Origin: Paracoccaceae bacterium
GTDB lineage: Bacteria > Pseudomonadota > Alphaproteobacteria > Rhodobacterales > Rhodobacteraceae
Reading direction: 5' to 3'
Assembly (NCBI GenBank): GCA_024236495.1
Contig: JACKKJ010000002.1
Location: forward strand, 242,501-306,500
Length of the DNA stretch: 64,000 nt
Of this stretch, positions 50,935-60,073 are shown piece after piece. A program made the position numbers and the translations under genes. The stretch's first letter is position 1. The number at the start of each line of letters is the position of its first letter. The notes under the pieces are model-generated. The model was not told the DNA's origin and searched no databases. It was given only the letters and a program-made list of their open reading frames with translations.

Positions 50935-52488
50935 CTACCTGAAGTAGATGCTGTACTTGGCGCGGATCGCCCGGTCGATCTCGGGGCTGACCATGTTGCC
51001 CGCCTTGGACAGGATCTCGTTCTTGCGTGCGATGGCCGCGTCCAGCAACAGCGGCTTTCCGGCCTCGTTCCATTCCTTCGGGCTCATCCGGTTCGCGACG
51101 GTGGGATAGATGTATTCCGTCTGCATCAGTTGCAGCGTCTGGTCGGACCCAAGGTAGTGGCCGGGCCCGCCCATGCAGACCTGCCGCATCGCATCGATGG
51201 AGGTCGAATCCTCCGTCACGTCGATTCCGCGCACCAGCCGCATGGCCTGACCAAGAAGGTCGTCGCCAAGGATCAGGCTTTCGAGGCAGAAACCCAGGAG
51301 CGAGGCGTGCATCCCCACAGCCTCATAGCACATGTTCAGGCCCGCAAGGCCGGCAAGCGAGTTGGTAATCCCCTGTTCCCAGCCCGCCTGCATGTCCGGC
51401 AGTTTCGAATCCGAAATGCCCGAGGCCGCACCACCCGGCAAATTGTAGAAGCGGTGCATCTGCGCGCATCCTGCGGTCAGCAGTGCCTGTTCCGCACTGC
51501 CGCCCGACATTGCTCCGGTACGCAGATCGCTGACAAAGGGCCAGGTGCCGAAGATCGCCGGATGCCCCGGCTTGATCGCGTTCACATAGACCACGCCGGC
51601 CAGGCATTCGGCCACCGCCTGCACGATTGCCAGCGCGATCGGTGCGGGCGCAGTCGCGCCCGCCTGCCCGGCGGACAACAGAAGGACCGGCATGCCCGCA
51701 TGGATCAGCTTCTCCATCGTGATGCAGCTTTCTTCGGCGAACTTCATCGGCGGAACGACAAAGCAATTCGAGTTGGAGATGAACGGCCGTTCACGCCATT
51801 TGTCCTCCCCGCCCGCGATCATGTGAACCAGTTCCATGCAGCCTTCGACATGAGACGGATCGCTGAACGATGTCCCAACGTGCTTGGTGGTGCCCGCGCA
51901 ACAGGCGTAAAGCGTGTTCAGGTCCATCTCGAAATTGTCGAGAACATCGCGGCAAACCATCGTGCGCTGGTAGAAATGGATATTGTCGAGGTTGTCCACA
52001 AGCCGCGCCGCGTCATAGAGATCCTGCGCAGTGGATTCGCGGTAGTCCAGCGTCACCGGATCGACGATATGCACCGCCGCGCCCGCCGTGCCGTAGTGCA
52101 CCTTCGTGCCCGACAGATGCAGGTCATGCTTCGGATCGCGCGCGTAAAGGGTAATGTCACGCGCCGCGACCGCCAGCATGTCTTCGACAAGCGCGCGGGG
52201 GAAACGGATGCGGCCATCCTCGCCAAGGACCGCGCCCGCCTCGGTCATGGCCTTCACGCCCGATTCCGGCGCCTGCGAGAGCCCGATCACCTCCAGCGCC
52301 TCAAGCGCCGCCTGATGAATTCGCTCCACCCCTGCGTCGGTCAGGGGGCGGTACTGACCGCCCTCCAGCCCGGCGCGGACCGGACGCATGTTTTCGGCAA
52401 GCGGCGCCGCGCGCAACGCCCGGCGCGCTTCCCTGCCGCCCGCCCGTGCCGCACGCCGCGGCTCACAATTCAGCGCATCATCCGACAT
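50935..52488 (-). CDS. Trimethylamine-methyltransferase-family protein without pyrrolysine (MttB superfamily)
   Basis: 517 aa. Matches the MttB superfamily along its length (LTDAGVERIHQAALEALEVIG; HYGTAGAAVHIVDPVT; FYQRTMVCRDV; GGSAEQALLTAGCAQMHRFYNLPGG). There is no in-frame UAG, so unlike archaeal MttB it has no pyrrolysine; such members include the glycine betaine methyltransferase MtgB. They move a methyl group from a quaternary amine to a corrinoid protein. No corrinoid protein or its activator is encoded in the window, so the acceptor is unclear. It lies between a DMGDH-like gene and an ALDH gene. Confidence 0.9.
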   Translation of the reverse strand: MSDDALNCEPRRAARAGGREARRALRAAPLAENMRPVRAGLEGGQYRPLTDAGVERIHQAALEALEVIGLSQAPESGVKAMTEAGAVLGEDGRIRFPRALVEDMLAVAARDITLYARDPKHDLHLSGTKVHYGTAGAAVHIVDPVTLDYRESTAQDLYDAARLVDNLDNIHFYQRTMVCRDVLDNFEMDLNTLYACCAGTTKHVGTSFSDPSHVEGCMELVHMIAGGEDKWRERPFISNSNCFVVPPMKFAEESCITMEKLIHAGMPVLLLSAGQAGATAPAPIALAIVQAVAECLAGVVYVNAIKPGHPAIFGTWPFVSDLRTGAMSGGSAEQALLTAGCAQMHRFYNLPGGAASGISDSKLPDMQAGWEQGITNSLAGLAGLNMCYEAVGMHASLLGFCLESLILGDDLLGQAMRLVRGIDVTEDSTSIDAMRQVCMGGPGHYLGSDQTLQLMQTEYIYPTVANRMSPKEWNEAGKPLLLDAAIARKNEILSKAGNMVSPEIDRAIRAKYSIYFR

Positions 52489-52513
52489 CTCGTCTCTCCC
52501 GAAGGCACTGCGC

Positions 52514-52561
52514 CTTCATTCTGGTTCAAATACTCCGGGGGTCCGGGGGCGGCGCCCCCGG
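52514..52561 (-). terminator. GC-rich hairpin plus GGAGTATTT box, copy 2
   Basis: On the minus strand, after the DMGDH-like gene's stop: an 8-bp stem CCGGGGGC / GCCCCCGG (52543-52561) followed by CCGGAGTATTTGAACCAG and AATGAAG. It matches the box at 31743-31768 in GGAGTATTT-N3-CCAGA-N-TGAA. Likely a terminator or attenuator with a conserved downstream tail. Confidence 0.55.
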
Positions 52562-52569
52562 CCCTCGTC

Positions 52570-55014
52570 TCAGGCGCGCACCCGTTCGGACTTCGGGTCA
52601 TACATCGGCGCCAGCGATGCCTCGGCGCGCACCCGGCGGCCCGCCACCTCGACCTCATAGCTTGACGAGAGGACATCGGCGGCGCTTTCGCCCTTGCAGG
52701 GCACATAGCCCATGCCGATCGCGGCCCCCAGATGATGGCCATAGGCCCCCGACGACAGATAGCTGACGATCTTGCCGTCGCGGATCAGCGGCTCGTTGTG
52801 ATAGACCATCACGCCGGGTTCGGAGAGCCGGAACTGCACCATGCGCTTTTCCAGCCCCGCTTCCTTCTTGCGCAGCACGGCATCGCGGCCGATGAACTCG
52901 GGTTTCGTGGTCTTGACGGCGAAGCCAAGACCGGCCTCCAGCACATGGTCCTCACAGGTGATGTCGTGGCCGAAATGGCGGAATGCCTTTTCGATCCGGC
53001 AGCTGTCCATCATGTGCATGCCGCAAAGCTTCAGGCCGACACCCTGACCGGCCTCCCACAGCGTTTCGAAAACGTGACCGCACATGTCAGACGAGACATA
53101 GATCTCCCACCCGAGCTCGCCGACATAGGACACGCGATGCGCGCGGGCCAGGCCCATGCCGATCTCGATCTCCTGCGCGGTGCCAAAGGGGTTCACCTCG
53201 TTCGAGAAATCGTTGGGGCTGACAGCCTGCATCAGCTTGCGGGCATTCGGCCCCATCACCGCCAACACGCCTTCGCCCGCCGTCACATCGGTCAGAACGA
53301 CGTTGAAGTTCCCGACATGACGGCGCATCCAGGCCTGATCCTTGGGCCGTGTGATGGCGGGCGTCACGACCAGGTATTCGGTCTGCGAAAGACGGGTGAC
53401 GGTCACGTCGGCCTCGATCCCGCCCTTGCTGTTGAGAAACTGGGTATAGACGATCTTGCCCGGCGCAACCGACATGTCGGCGCCCGAGATATGGTTCAGA
53501 TACGCCTCGGCATCCCGGCCCTCGACCCGGATCTTGCCGAAGGAGGACATGTCGTACATGCCGACATTGGTCCTCACCGCGTTGTGCTCGGCCGCCTGAT
53601 TGGCGAACCAGTTCTGCGGCCCCCAGCTGTACTCGTATTCGCGAGCCTGGCCTTCGTTCGCAAACCAGTTCGCCCGTTCCCATCCGCCGATTTCACCAAA
53701 GACGGCGCCCCGGGCGTCCAGATGGGCATGAAACGGTGTCCGGCGGACGCCGCGCGCGGTGGCCTTCTGGCGATAGGGGTAGTGGTCCGCATAGAGCAGA
53801 CCAAGCGTTTCTTTCGATCGTTCGAACAGATAGTGCTTGTTTCCCTGGAACGGCTGGTTTCGGCCGACATCGACGTCGCCAAGATCGAAGGGTTTCTCGC
53901 CCGTCTCCATCCACTCCGCCAAGGCCATACCCGCGCCGCCCGCAGACTGGATGCCGATGGAGTTGAAACCTGCTGCAACCCAGTAGTTGTCCACTTCCAG
54001 CGACAATCCCAGGTTGTAGGCATCGTCCGGCGTAAAGCTTTCCGGGCCGTTGAAAAAGGTGTGAATTCCCGCCTCGGCCAGCATCGGAAGCCGGTTCACC
54101 GCCCGCTCAAGGATCGGCTCGAAATGATCGAAGTCCTCGGGCAGTTGGTCAAAGCAGAAATCTTCGGGTATGCCGTTCATGCCCCAGGGCTTTGCGTTCG
54201 GCTCGAACGCGCCCAGCAGATACTTGCCCGCGTCCTCCTTGTAGTACGCGCATTCATCGGGCACGCGCAGAACCGGCATCTGTGTGAGGCCAGGGATCGG
54301 CTCGGTCACGATGTAGAAGTGTTCGCAGGCGTGCAATGGTACGTTGACCCCTGCCAGTCGTCCGACTTCGTGGCCCCACATACCGGCGCAGTTCACGACG
54401 TGATCCGCTGAGATCGTGCCTGTCTCGTCTCCCTGTTGCCAGGCAACGGACCTGACGCGCCGCGCCGAGACCTCGATTCCGGTGACTTTGACGCCCTCGG
54501 CCACGAGTGCGCCGCGCTGCCGTGCGCCCTTGGCCAGGGCCAGTGCAATATTGGCAGGGTCACCCTGTCCGTCGGTCGGCAGCCAGACCCCGGCCTTGAC
54601 GCCCTCGATGTTCAGGTGGGCATAGCGTTCCTTGACCTCCTGCGGGGACATCTCCTCTACCGGTACGCCGAAGGCCCGCGCCATGGAGGCCGAGCGGAAC
54701 AGTTCTTCCTTTCTCGCATCGGTCAGAGCGACAGATACGGACCCGACGGTCTTGACACCCGTCGCAAGCCCTGTCTCCGCCTCTAGACCGCGGTACAGAT
54801 CGGCGGAATACTTCGCGAGCCGGGTCATGTTCGCCGAGGCGCGCAACTGACCGATCAGCCCGGCAGCGTGCCATGTCGTGCCGCACGTCAGCTGCCTGCG
54901 TTCCAGAAGTACGACGTCCTTCCAGCCAAGCTTGGTCAGGTGGTAGGCAACCGAACAGCCGATGACACCCCCGCCGATGATGACGACGCGGGCATGTGTG
55001 GGCAGGTTAGCCAT
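52570..55014 (-). CDS. FAD oxidoreductase-GcvT fusion, dimethylglycine dehydrogenase-like (copy 2)
   Basis: 814 aa. FAD motif VVIIGGGVIGCSVAYHL, covalent-FAD histidine H49 (GTTWHAAGL), DAO domain to about residue 380, FAO_M linker, and GcvT domains (about 440-800, including GKIRVEGRDAEAYLN and VSYVGELGWEIYV). It would demethylate a dimethyl- or methylamine and deliver C1 to tetrahydrofolate. ATG 55014 gives the better AAAGGA spacing than the ATG at 55020. It overlaps the MDR gene's stop by 8 nt, so the two are coupled, and it is distinct in sequence from the copies at 35312 and 56077. Confidence 0.9.
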   Translation of the reverse strand: MANLPTHARVVIIGGGVIGCSVAYHLTKLGWKDVVLLERRQLTCGTTWHAAGLIGQLRASANMTRLAKYSADLYRGLEAETGLATGVKTVGSVSVALTDARKEELFRSASMARAFGVPVEEMSPQEVKERYAHLNIEGVKAGVWLPTDGQGDPANIALALAKGARQRGALVAEGVKVTGIEVSARRVRSVAWQQGDETGTISADHVVNCAGMWGHEVGRLAGVNVPLHACEHFYIVTEPIPGLTQMPVLRVPDECAYYKEDAGKYLLGAFEPNAKPWGMNGIPEDFCFDQLPEDFDHFEPILERAVNRLPMLAEAGIHTFFNGPESFTPDDAYNLGLSLEVDNYWVAAGFNSIGIQSAGGAGMALAEWMETGEKPFDLGDVDVGRNQPFQGNKHYLFERSKETLGLLYADHYPYRQKATARGVRRTPFHAHLDARGAVFGEIGGWERANWFANEGQAREYEYSWGPQNWFANQAAEHNAVRTNVGMYDMSSFGKIRVEGRDAEAYLNHISGADMSVAPGKIVYTQFLNSKGGIEADVTVTRLSQTEYLVVTPAITRPKDQAWMRRHVGNFNVVLTDVTAGEGVLAVMGPNARKLMQAVSPNDFSNEVNPFGTAQEIEIGMGLARAHRVSYVGELGWEIYVSSDMCGHVFETLWEAGQGVGLKLCGMHMMDSCRIEKAFRHFGHDITCEDHVLEAGLGFAVKTTKPEFIGRDAVLRKKEAGLEKRMVQFRLSEPGVMVYHNEPLIRDGKIVSYLSSGAYGHHLGAAIGMGYVPCKGESAADVLSSSYEVEVAGRRVRAEASLAPMYDPKSERVRA

Positions 55015-56035
55015 TTTCATTCCTTTCACCGGGTATGAGCACGATCTTGCCGGCGTTTGCCTTCGACTCGAAGTCTTGCTGCGCCCGTGCAATGTCGCGC
55101 AGCGAATAGACCTTTGACACAAGGGGGCGAACACTGGCGGTATTGATGATGGTCACGAGCCCCGCAAATATCTCGCGCGACTGGTGGGTACAGCCGAAAA
55201 GCGTCAGGTCGTTCAGGTAGATCGTCCGGAGATCGCCTTCGACCATCGGTCCTGCGATCGCGCCGGAAGTGGCATAGCGCCCCCCCGGTTTCAGCGCCGA
55301 CAGCCTGTCATTCCAGCCTTCGCCGCCGACGACGTCGATCACGACGTCGAAGGACTTGGACGACGGGGCTGCACCGCGATCCAGAATGCGTGCCCCAGCG
55401 TCGCGGACTGCGCGCGCCTTGGACGGTGCACATTGCGCCGTCACGATCGCTCCCTTCAGGACGGCCAACTGCACTGCGGCATAACCGACGCCACCGGATG
55501 CGCCCGTAACCAGCACCCGGTCGCCACCCCTGACGCGCGCGCGCGTCAGCAGGTTGTAGGCAGTTCCATATGCACAAGGCATTGCACCGATCTCTATGTC
55601 GCTCAGGACCGAAGCGCTGACATCGTACAGATGCCGCGCCGGCACCACGCAGAATTCGGCAAATGCGCCATCGTACTCCGAGCCGATCGCACGAAAGGCA
55701 AGGGGGTTGTCCGCCGTCGGCTCGCTCTGGTTGGTCGGGCAGATCACCCGGGCGCCGATTGGCGGTTCACTGACGCCGGCCCCGTGACGAACCACCCTGC
55801 CGCAAAGGTCGCTGCCCTGAATCCGCGGAAAACGGATTGCCCCGGCCCAACCACCGGCGTCGGGCTCGGTCCTTGTCGCATACCAGCCCTTGCGGGTGTT
55901 GATGTCCGTCGCATTGACCCCGGCGGCCAAGACTTGCACCAACACCTCGCCCGGGCCGGGTTCGGGAACAGCAATGCGATCAGACCAGACCAGCTTCTCA
56001 GGCCCGCCATGACCGGTCAGCATCACACCACTCAT
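55007..56035 (-). CDS. MDR-family zinc-independent alcohol dehydrogenase/quinone oxidoreductase-like
   Basis: 342 aa medium-chain dehydrogenase. The GroES-like domain (residues about 25-150; PGEVLVQVLAAGVNATDINTR) precedes a Rossmann domain with VLVTGASGGVGYAAVQLA (about 180). No catalytic zinc cysteine is present, as in quinone oxidoreductases and enoyl reductases of this group. It lies between two DMGDH-like genes, overlapping the downstream one by 8 nt. Its substrate is not visible. Confidence 0.85.
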   Translation of the reverse strand: MSGVMLTGHGGPEKLVWSDRIAVPEPGPGEVLVQVLAAGVNATDINTRKGWYATRTEPDAGGWAGAIRFPRIQGSDLCGRVVRHGAGVSEPPIGARVICPTNQSEPTADNPLAFRAIGSEYDGAFAEFCVVPARHLYDVSASVLSDIEIGAMPCAYGTAYNLLTRARVRGGDRVLVTGASGGVGYAAVQLAVLKGAIVTAQCAPSKARAVRDAGARILDRGAAPSSKSFDVVIDVVGGEGWNDRLSALKPGGRYATSGAIAGPMVEGDLRTIYLNDLTLFGCTHQSREIFAGLVTIINTASVRPLVSKVYSLRDIARAQQDFESKANAGKIVLIPGERNENG

Positions 56036-56076
56036 CAACCCGCCCTCGCGCATGATCCTTCAGCCGGCTACATCGC

Positions 56077-58521
56077 TCACGCCCTGAGCCGTGCGTTCTC
56101 GGGATCCCAGATCGGGCAATCCTCCTGAACCACGGCCGCGTAGCGTTCACCGTAGATTTCCACCTCCACCCTGGTGCCCGCCACTGCGAGGTCGGTGCGT
56201 AGCATCCCGAGCGCGATCGACTTGCCGACACGGTATCCCCACCCGCCCGAAGTCGTCTCGCCCACGACCTCGCCATCATGCCACAGGGTCGACATGTAGG
56301 GCGCATCGGCCGCACCCGCATCGACAACGAGAGTCACGAAGCGCTTCTTCGGACCACGCTGTCTTTCGGCCAGCAAGGCGGCCTTGCCGGGAAAGTCCTG
56401 AGGCTTGTCGAACTTGATGAACCGGTCCAGCCCGCCTTCCAGCAAGCTGTAGTCGGTCGAAAGATCCCCCTTCCAGGCACGGTAGCCCTTTTCCAGGCGA
56501 AGAGAGTTCAGCGCCCACATGCCGAATGGCTTCGCGCCCGCGCCAAGAACCGCATCATAGATCACGGGCATGTCGGCAACCCGGGCGTGCACCTCCCAAC
56601 CCAGTTCGCCAGCAAAGCTCACCCGGGCCAGCATGGCCGGCCGCCCGGCGACCGTGCCCGACTGGATCGACAGCCAGGGAAGCGAGAGGTCCGCAGCGCC
56701 GATCGCGGCGAACAGGTCGCGCGACTTCGGCCCGGTGACGATCAGCGTATCGTATTCGACGGTGCGGTCCGTCAGCGTCAGCCCCGAGCGAAGATTGCGC
56801 CGCAGGTGATCGCCGTCGTGCCACTGCGCTGTTGCCGCGGTGATAAGCGTGAAATCATCGTCGCCGTGGCGCAGGATCGACATCTCGGTCAGGATGCGAC
56901 CTCGCTTGTCGGGGAAATAGCCAAGGTTCATCCGGCCGACCTTGGGCAGCACCCCAGAGATCATGCCGCGCAGCCACTCCGCCGCGCCCTGCCCCGAAAG
57001 GTCGAACCGCGAGAAGCCCGGCAGGTTCAGGACGCCCACGCCATCACGAACCGCCTCGCATTCCTCGCGGATGCGTGGCTCCCACGGACCGCTGCGGTTC
57101 CAGGTCTGGGTCGATTCTTCGGACAGGTCATCGCCCGGCTGCGCAAACCAGTTCGCCCGTTCCCATCCGTTGTAGGCGCCGAACTGGCCGCCAAGCGATT
57201 TCACCTTGTCATGCACCGAGGATAGCTTGCGATCCGGCGCCGCCGGCCAGCGGTGCCAGGGGAAGTGCATCGCATATTCGTGGCCGTAGACCTCCTTGCC
57301 CTTCTCCACGCAGTACTCATGGTCGGTATAGTCGGTAAAGCGGCGGGGATCGCAGGACCACATGTCCCATTCGGTGCACCCCTCCGTGATCCATTCCGCC
57401 AGCACCTTGCCCGCGCCGCCGCCCTGGGCGATGCCGAACGTGAAGACGCAAGCTTCGAACGCATTCGGCACACCGGGCATCGGCCCGATCAACGGGTTCC
57501 CGTCGGGAGCATAGGGAATTGGCCCGTTGATTACCTTGCTGACCCCGGCTTCACCCAGGACGGGAACGCGGGCAAGGGCATCCTCGATGTAGAACTCAAG
57601 ACGATCAAGATCGTCCGGATAGAGCTGGAAGGAGAAGTCATCAGGCATCGGGTCACCCGGCGTCGCCCAGTGCGCCCTGCAATTGCGCTCGTACGGGCCA
57701 AGGTTGAAGCCATTCTTCTCCTGCCGCAGGTAATAGGACGTGTCGACGTCGCGCAGCAGCGGCAACTTGTGGCCGACGCCCTGCGACCATTCCTTGACCA
57801 CGTCCACTTCCTCGAACAGCAGGTACTGGTGGCTCATCACCATCATCGGCACGGTACGCCCGCCGTAGGGCTTGAACCATTCACCGACCCGCTGTGCGTA
57901 GTACCCGGCCGCGTTCACGACATATTCGCAGCGAATGTCGCCCTTGTCGGTGTGAACGATCCATTCGCCGTTCTGGCGCGAAACACCCGTCGCTGGCGTG
58001 AACCGCAGGATCGTCGCGCCCATGTCGCGCGCGCCCTTGGCAAGTGCCTGTGTCAGCTGTGCGGGGTCGATATCGCCGTCCGCCGGGTCGTAAAGCGCCC
58101 CTGTCAGGTCGTGCGTTTCCAGGAAGGGATACTTGCCCTTGATCTCGTCGACGCCAAGCACCTCAAGGTCCATGCCCTGATAGCGGCCCATGCCCTTGGC
58201 GCGCTCGAACTCCTGCATCCGCTCGTTGGAATGGGCAAGGCGGATGGAGCCTGTGACGTGATAGTTCATCGGGTAGTCGACCGCGGCGCCAAGCCCACGA
58301 TAGAGCTCTGTCGAATAACGCTGCATGTTCATCAGCGACCACGATGTCGAAAAGGTCGGCACGTTGCCGGCGGCATGCCAGGTCGATCCCGCCGTCAGCT
58401 CGTTCTTTTCCAGAAGGACGCAGTCGGTCCAGCCTGCCTTGGCCAGATGGAAAAGCGACGAGACACCGACGACACCCCCGCCGATGATGACCACGCGCGC
58501 CGTCGAGGGTATGCCACTCAT
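56077..58521 (-). CDS. FAD oxidoreductase-GcvT fusion, dimethylglycine dehydrogenase-like (copy 3)
   Basis: 814 aa. FAD motif VVIIGGGVVGVSSLFHL, covalent-FAD histidine H49 (GSTWHAAG), DAO domain to about 390, linker (GWERANWFA) and GcvT domains with RVSFAGELGWEVHA and VGETTSGGWGYRVGKSIALGM. This is the first gene of the amine operon; LysR-type dyads lie between its start and the divergent isochorismatase gene. Both this and copy 2 probably act in succession, for example on dimethylglycine and sarcosine, but which does which cannot be read from sequence. Confidence 0.9.
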   Translation of the reverse strand: MSGIPSTARVVIIGGGVVGVSSLFHLAKAGWTDCVLLEKNELTAGSTWHAAGNVPTFSTSWSLMNMQRYSTELYRGLGAAVDYPMNYHVTGSIRLAHSNERMQEFERAKGMGRYQGMDLEVLGVDEIKGKYPFLETHDLTGALYDPADGDIDPAQLTQALAKGARDMGATILRFTPATGVSRQNGEWIVHTDKGDIRCEYVVNAAGYYAQRVGEWFKPYGGRTVPMMVMSHQYLLFEEVDVVKEWSQGVGHKLPLLRDVDTSYYLRQEKNGFNLGPYERNCRAHWATPGDPMPDDFSFQLYPDDLDRLEFYIEDALARVPVLGEAGVSKVINGPIPYAPDGNPLIGPMPGVPNAFEACVFTFGIAQGGGAGKVLAEWITEGCTEWDMWSCDPRRFTDYTDHEYCVEKGKEVYGHEYAMHFPWHRWPAAPDRKLSSVHDKVKSLGGQFGAYNGWERANWFAQPGDDLSEESTQTWNRSGPWEPRIREECEAVRDGVGVLNLPGFSRFDLSGQGAAEWLRGMISGVLPKVGRMNLGYFPDKRGRILTEMSILRHGDDDFTLITAATAQWHDGDHLRRNLRSGLTLTDRTVEYDTLIVTGPKSRDLFAAIGAADLSLPWLSIQSGTVAGRPAMLARVSFAGELGWEVHARVADMPVIYDAVLGAGAKPFGMWALNSLRLEKGYRAWKGDLSTDYSLLEGGLDRFIKFDKPQDFPGKAALLAERQRGPKKRFVTLVVDAGAADAPYMSTLWHDGEVVGETTSGGWGYRVGKSIALGMLRTDLAVAGTRVEVEIYGERYAAVVQEDCPIWDPENARLRA

Positions 58522-58555
58522 GCTTCACTCCCGTGCAGGTTTAGGCGCGAGTATC

Positions 58556-58587
58556 GCGATCTAGATCGCAGTTTCAATTCCCTTGAA
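58556..58587. promoter_or_regulatory. Palindrome and LysR box in the divergent DMGDH/isochorismatase promoter
   Basis: GCGATCTAGATCGC (58556-58569) is a perfect 14-base palindrome. TTCAA-TTCCC-TTGAA (58573-58587) is a 5-5-5 dyad with LysR T-N11-A spacing, 4 nt later. The LysR gene at 59205 is the probable regulator of both divergent operons. Confidence 0.6.
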
Positions 58588-58626
58588 TCCCCGCTATTAA
58601 TCGAAAATTCCGATAAGGAGCCCCTG

Positions 58627-59205
58627 ATGCAAGATCTCCTCTTTTCGCGGGACCGATCGGTCCTTGCCGTGATCGACGTCCAGGATGTGTTCCTTGACAA
58701 ACTGCCGACAGACGCACGCGCGCCGCTTGTCGGGCGGGTGACATGGTTGATCGGCGCAGCGGTCGCACTGGGCGTGCCGGTCGTCGCCATGGCAGAGGAT
58801 CTGGCACGGAACGGCCCGCCCGTCGCGCCCGTCCTTGCCGCCCTGCCGGAAGGCACCACGATCCATGACAAGCGCGTCTTCGGCCTTGCGGGCCAGTCCG
58901 GCATCCTTGCGGCGATGCAGGCAACCGGTCGCGATCAGGCGATCCTTGTCGGGCTGGAGACGGATGTCTGTATCGCTCAGTCCGCGCTTGGGCTTCTGGG
59001 CGCGGGCTTTCGCGTCGGCGCCGTTGCGGACGCGACGGGGGCGCCGGGGGACTGCCATCAGGCGGGGCTGGACAGGATGCGGGACGCGGCTGTCGCGATC
59101 ACGACCGTCAAGGGGGTCTACTACGAATGGGTGCGCGATCTTGATACGCTGGACCGGATCAAGCCGCTGATCGGGTCCGCGCTGCCCGACGGGCTGACTC
59201 TCTGA
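58627..59205 (+). CDS. Isochorismatase-family cysteine hydrolase
   Basis: 192 aa. The Asp-Lys-Cys triad is complete: D17 (LAVIDVQD), K82 (IHDKRVFG) and C115 (GLETDVCIAQSA). The family contains amidases such as N-carbamoylsarcosine amidase and nicotinamidase besides isochorismatase. AAGGAG precedes ATG 58627. It is divergent from the DMGDH-like operon and coupled to the lysR gene by TGATG, so it probably belongs to the same amine pathway; the C-N bond it cuts is unknown. Confidence 0.88.
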   Translation: MQDLLFSRDRSVLAVIDVQDVFLDKLPTDARAPLVGRVTWLIGAAVALGVPVVAMAEDLARNGPPVAPVLAALPEGTTIHDKRVFGLAGQSGILAAMQATGRDQAILVGLETDVCIAQSALGLLGAGFRVGAVADATGAPGDCHQAGLDRMRDAAVAITTVKGVYYEWVRDLDTLDRIKPLIGSALPDGLTL

Positions 59206-60071
59206 TGCAGATCGAACTGATCGAGACATTTCTGGACCTGTGCGAAACCCGCAGCTTCAACCGCACAGCCGAAAGGCTCGGGGTCACCCAGTCCACAATC
59301 TCGGGTCGCGTCAAGGCGCTTGAAGGGGCGCTGGGCCAGCGGCTTTTCATCCGGTCCCGCGCGGGCACGGCATTGACGCTGCAGGGGATGCGGTTCGAAC
59401 CGCACGCGCGCAGCCTTCGCCTTGGCTGGGCGGAGGCGCGCCACGCGATCAGCCAGAGCGGCGGTCGCGCGGCGACGGTGCGGATCGGGATTCAGCACGA
59501 TCTGGTCGGCAGCCATTTCTCGGATCTGATCGGGGCCTTTCGCGCCGCATTCCCGGATACCTCCTTCTTCTTCGAAGCAGACTATTCCGCTCAGATGTGC
59601 GCCGACCTGACGACCGGGGTCGAGGATCTGGCGATCGTTTTTTCACCCCGCTTCCACCCTGACCTGTACTTCGAACCTGTGGGAGAGATCATCTATGACA
59701 TGGTCTCGACCGAGGTCGAACGGCTGGAGGAGGTGCGGCGCGAGACCTACATCCTTCCCCACTTTTCGGACGCAATGCCCCACGCCCACGCAGCACTGCA
59801 TCCCACGCTCGCGACGGCACCCCTGTCGATTGGGCAGAACGCCGCCATGGTCAGCCTGATGCGGACAATGGGCGGCACCGCCTATGTCCTGCGCGACACG
59901 GCGGCGACCCTCATTTCAGACGGGGTCTGCCGCCAGGTGATCGATGCTCAGCCCATACCACAAGCGGTCTTTCTTGCCGTGAACCAGCGGCAGCGCCACC
60001 GCCCGCTGCAGCGGCGTCTCTTCCAGATCCTGCGCGAACACTTCCGCGCGCCCACGCCAAAAGGCGGCTGA
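59205..60071 (+). CDS. LysR-family regulator of the amine operons
   Basis: 288 aa. Winged HTH at residues about 4-60 (IETFLDLCETRSFNRTAERL, GVTQSTISGRVKALEGALG) and an effector domain with a shorter than usual C terminus. Coupled to the isochorismatase gene (ATG overlaps its TGA). It is not of the GcvA branch seen in the two other LysR proteins here. Its target sites are probably the palindrome and dyad upstream of 58627. Confidence 0.88.
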   Translation: MQIELIETFLDLCETRSFNRTAERLGVTQSTISGRVKALEGALGQRLFIRSRAGTALTLQGMRFEPHARSLRLGWAEARHAISQSGGRAATVRIGIQHDLVGSHFSDLIGAFRAAFPDTSFFFEADYSAQMCADLTTGVEDLAIVFSPRFHPDLYFEPVGEIIYDMVSTEVERLEEVRRETYILPHFSDAMPHAHAALHPTLATAPLSIGQNAAMVSLMRTMGGTAYVLRDTAATLISDGVCRQVIDAQPIPQAVFLAVNQRQRHRPLQRRLFQILREHFRAPTPKGG

Positions 60072-60073
60072 CC

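Noticed and set aside
50935..52488. Pyrrolysine in the MttB-like protein
   Set aside because: The reading frame has no internal UAG, so pyrrolysine is excluded.
57253..59205. Apparent 650-residue protein ending in isochorismatase
   Set aside because: The first two thirds are antisense to the DMGDH-like gene; the isochorismatase starts at ATG 58627 after AAGGAG.
44845..59205. Creatinine degradation (N-methylhydantoinase plus N-carbamoylsarcosine amidase plus sarcosine dehydrogenase)
   Set aside because: HyuA-like and isochorismatase-family genes are present, but there is no HyuB and no creatinine deaminase, and neither gene is specific to creatinine.
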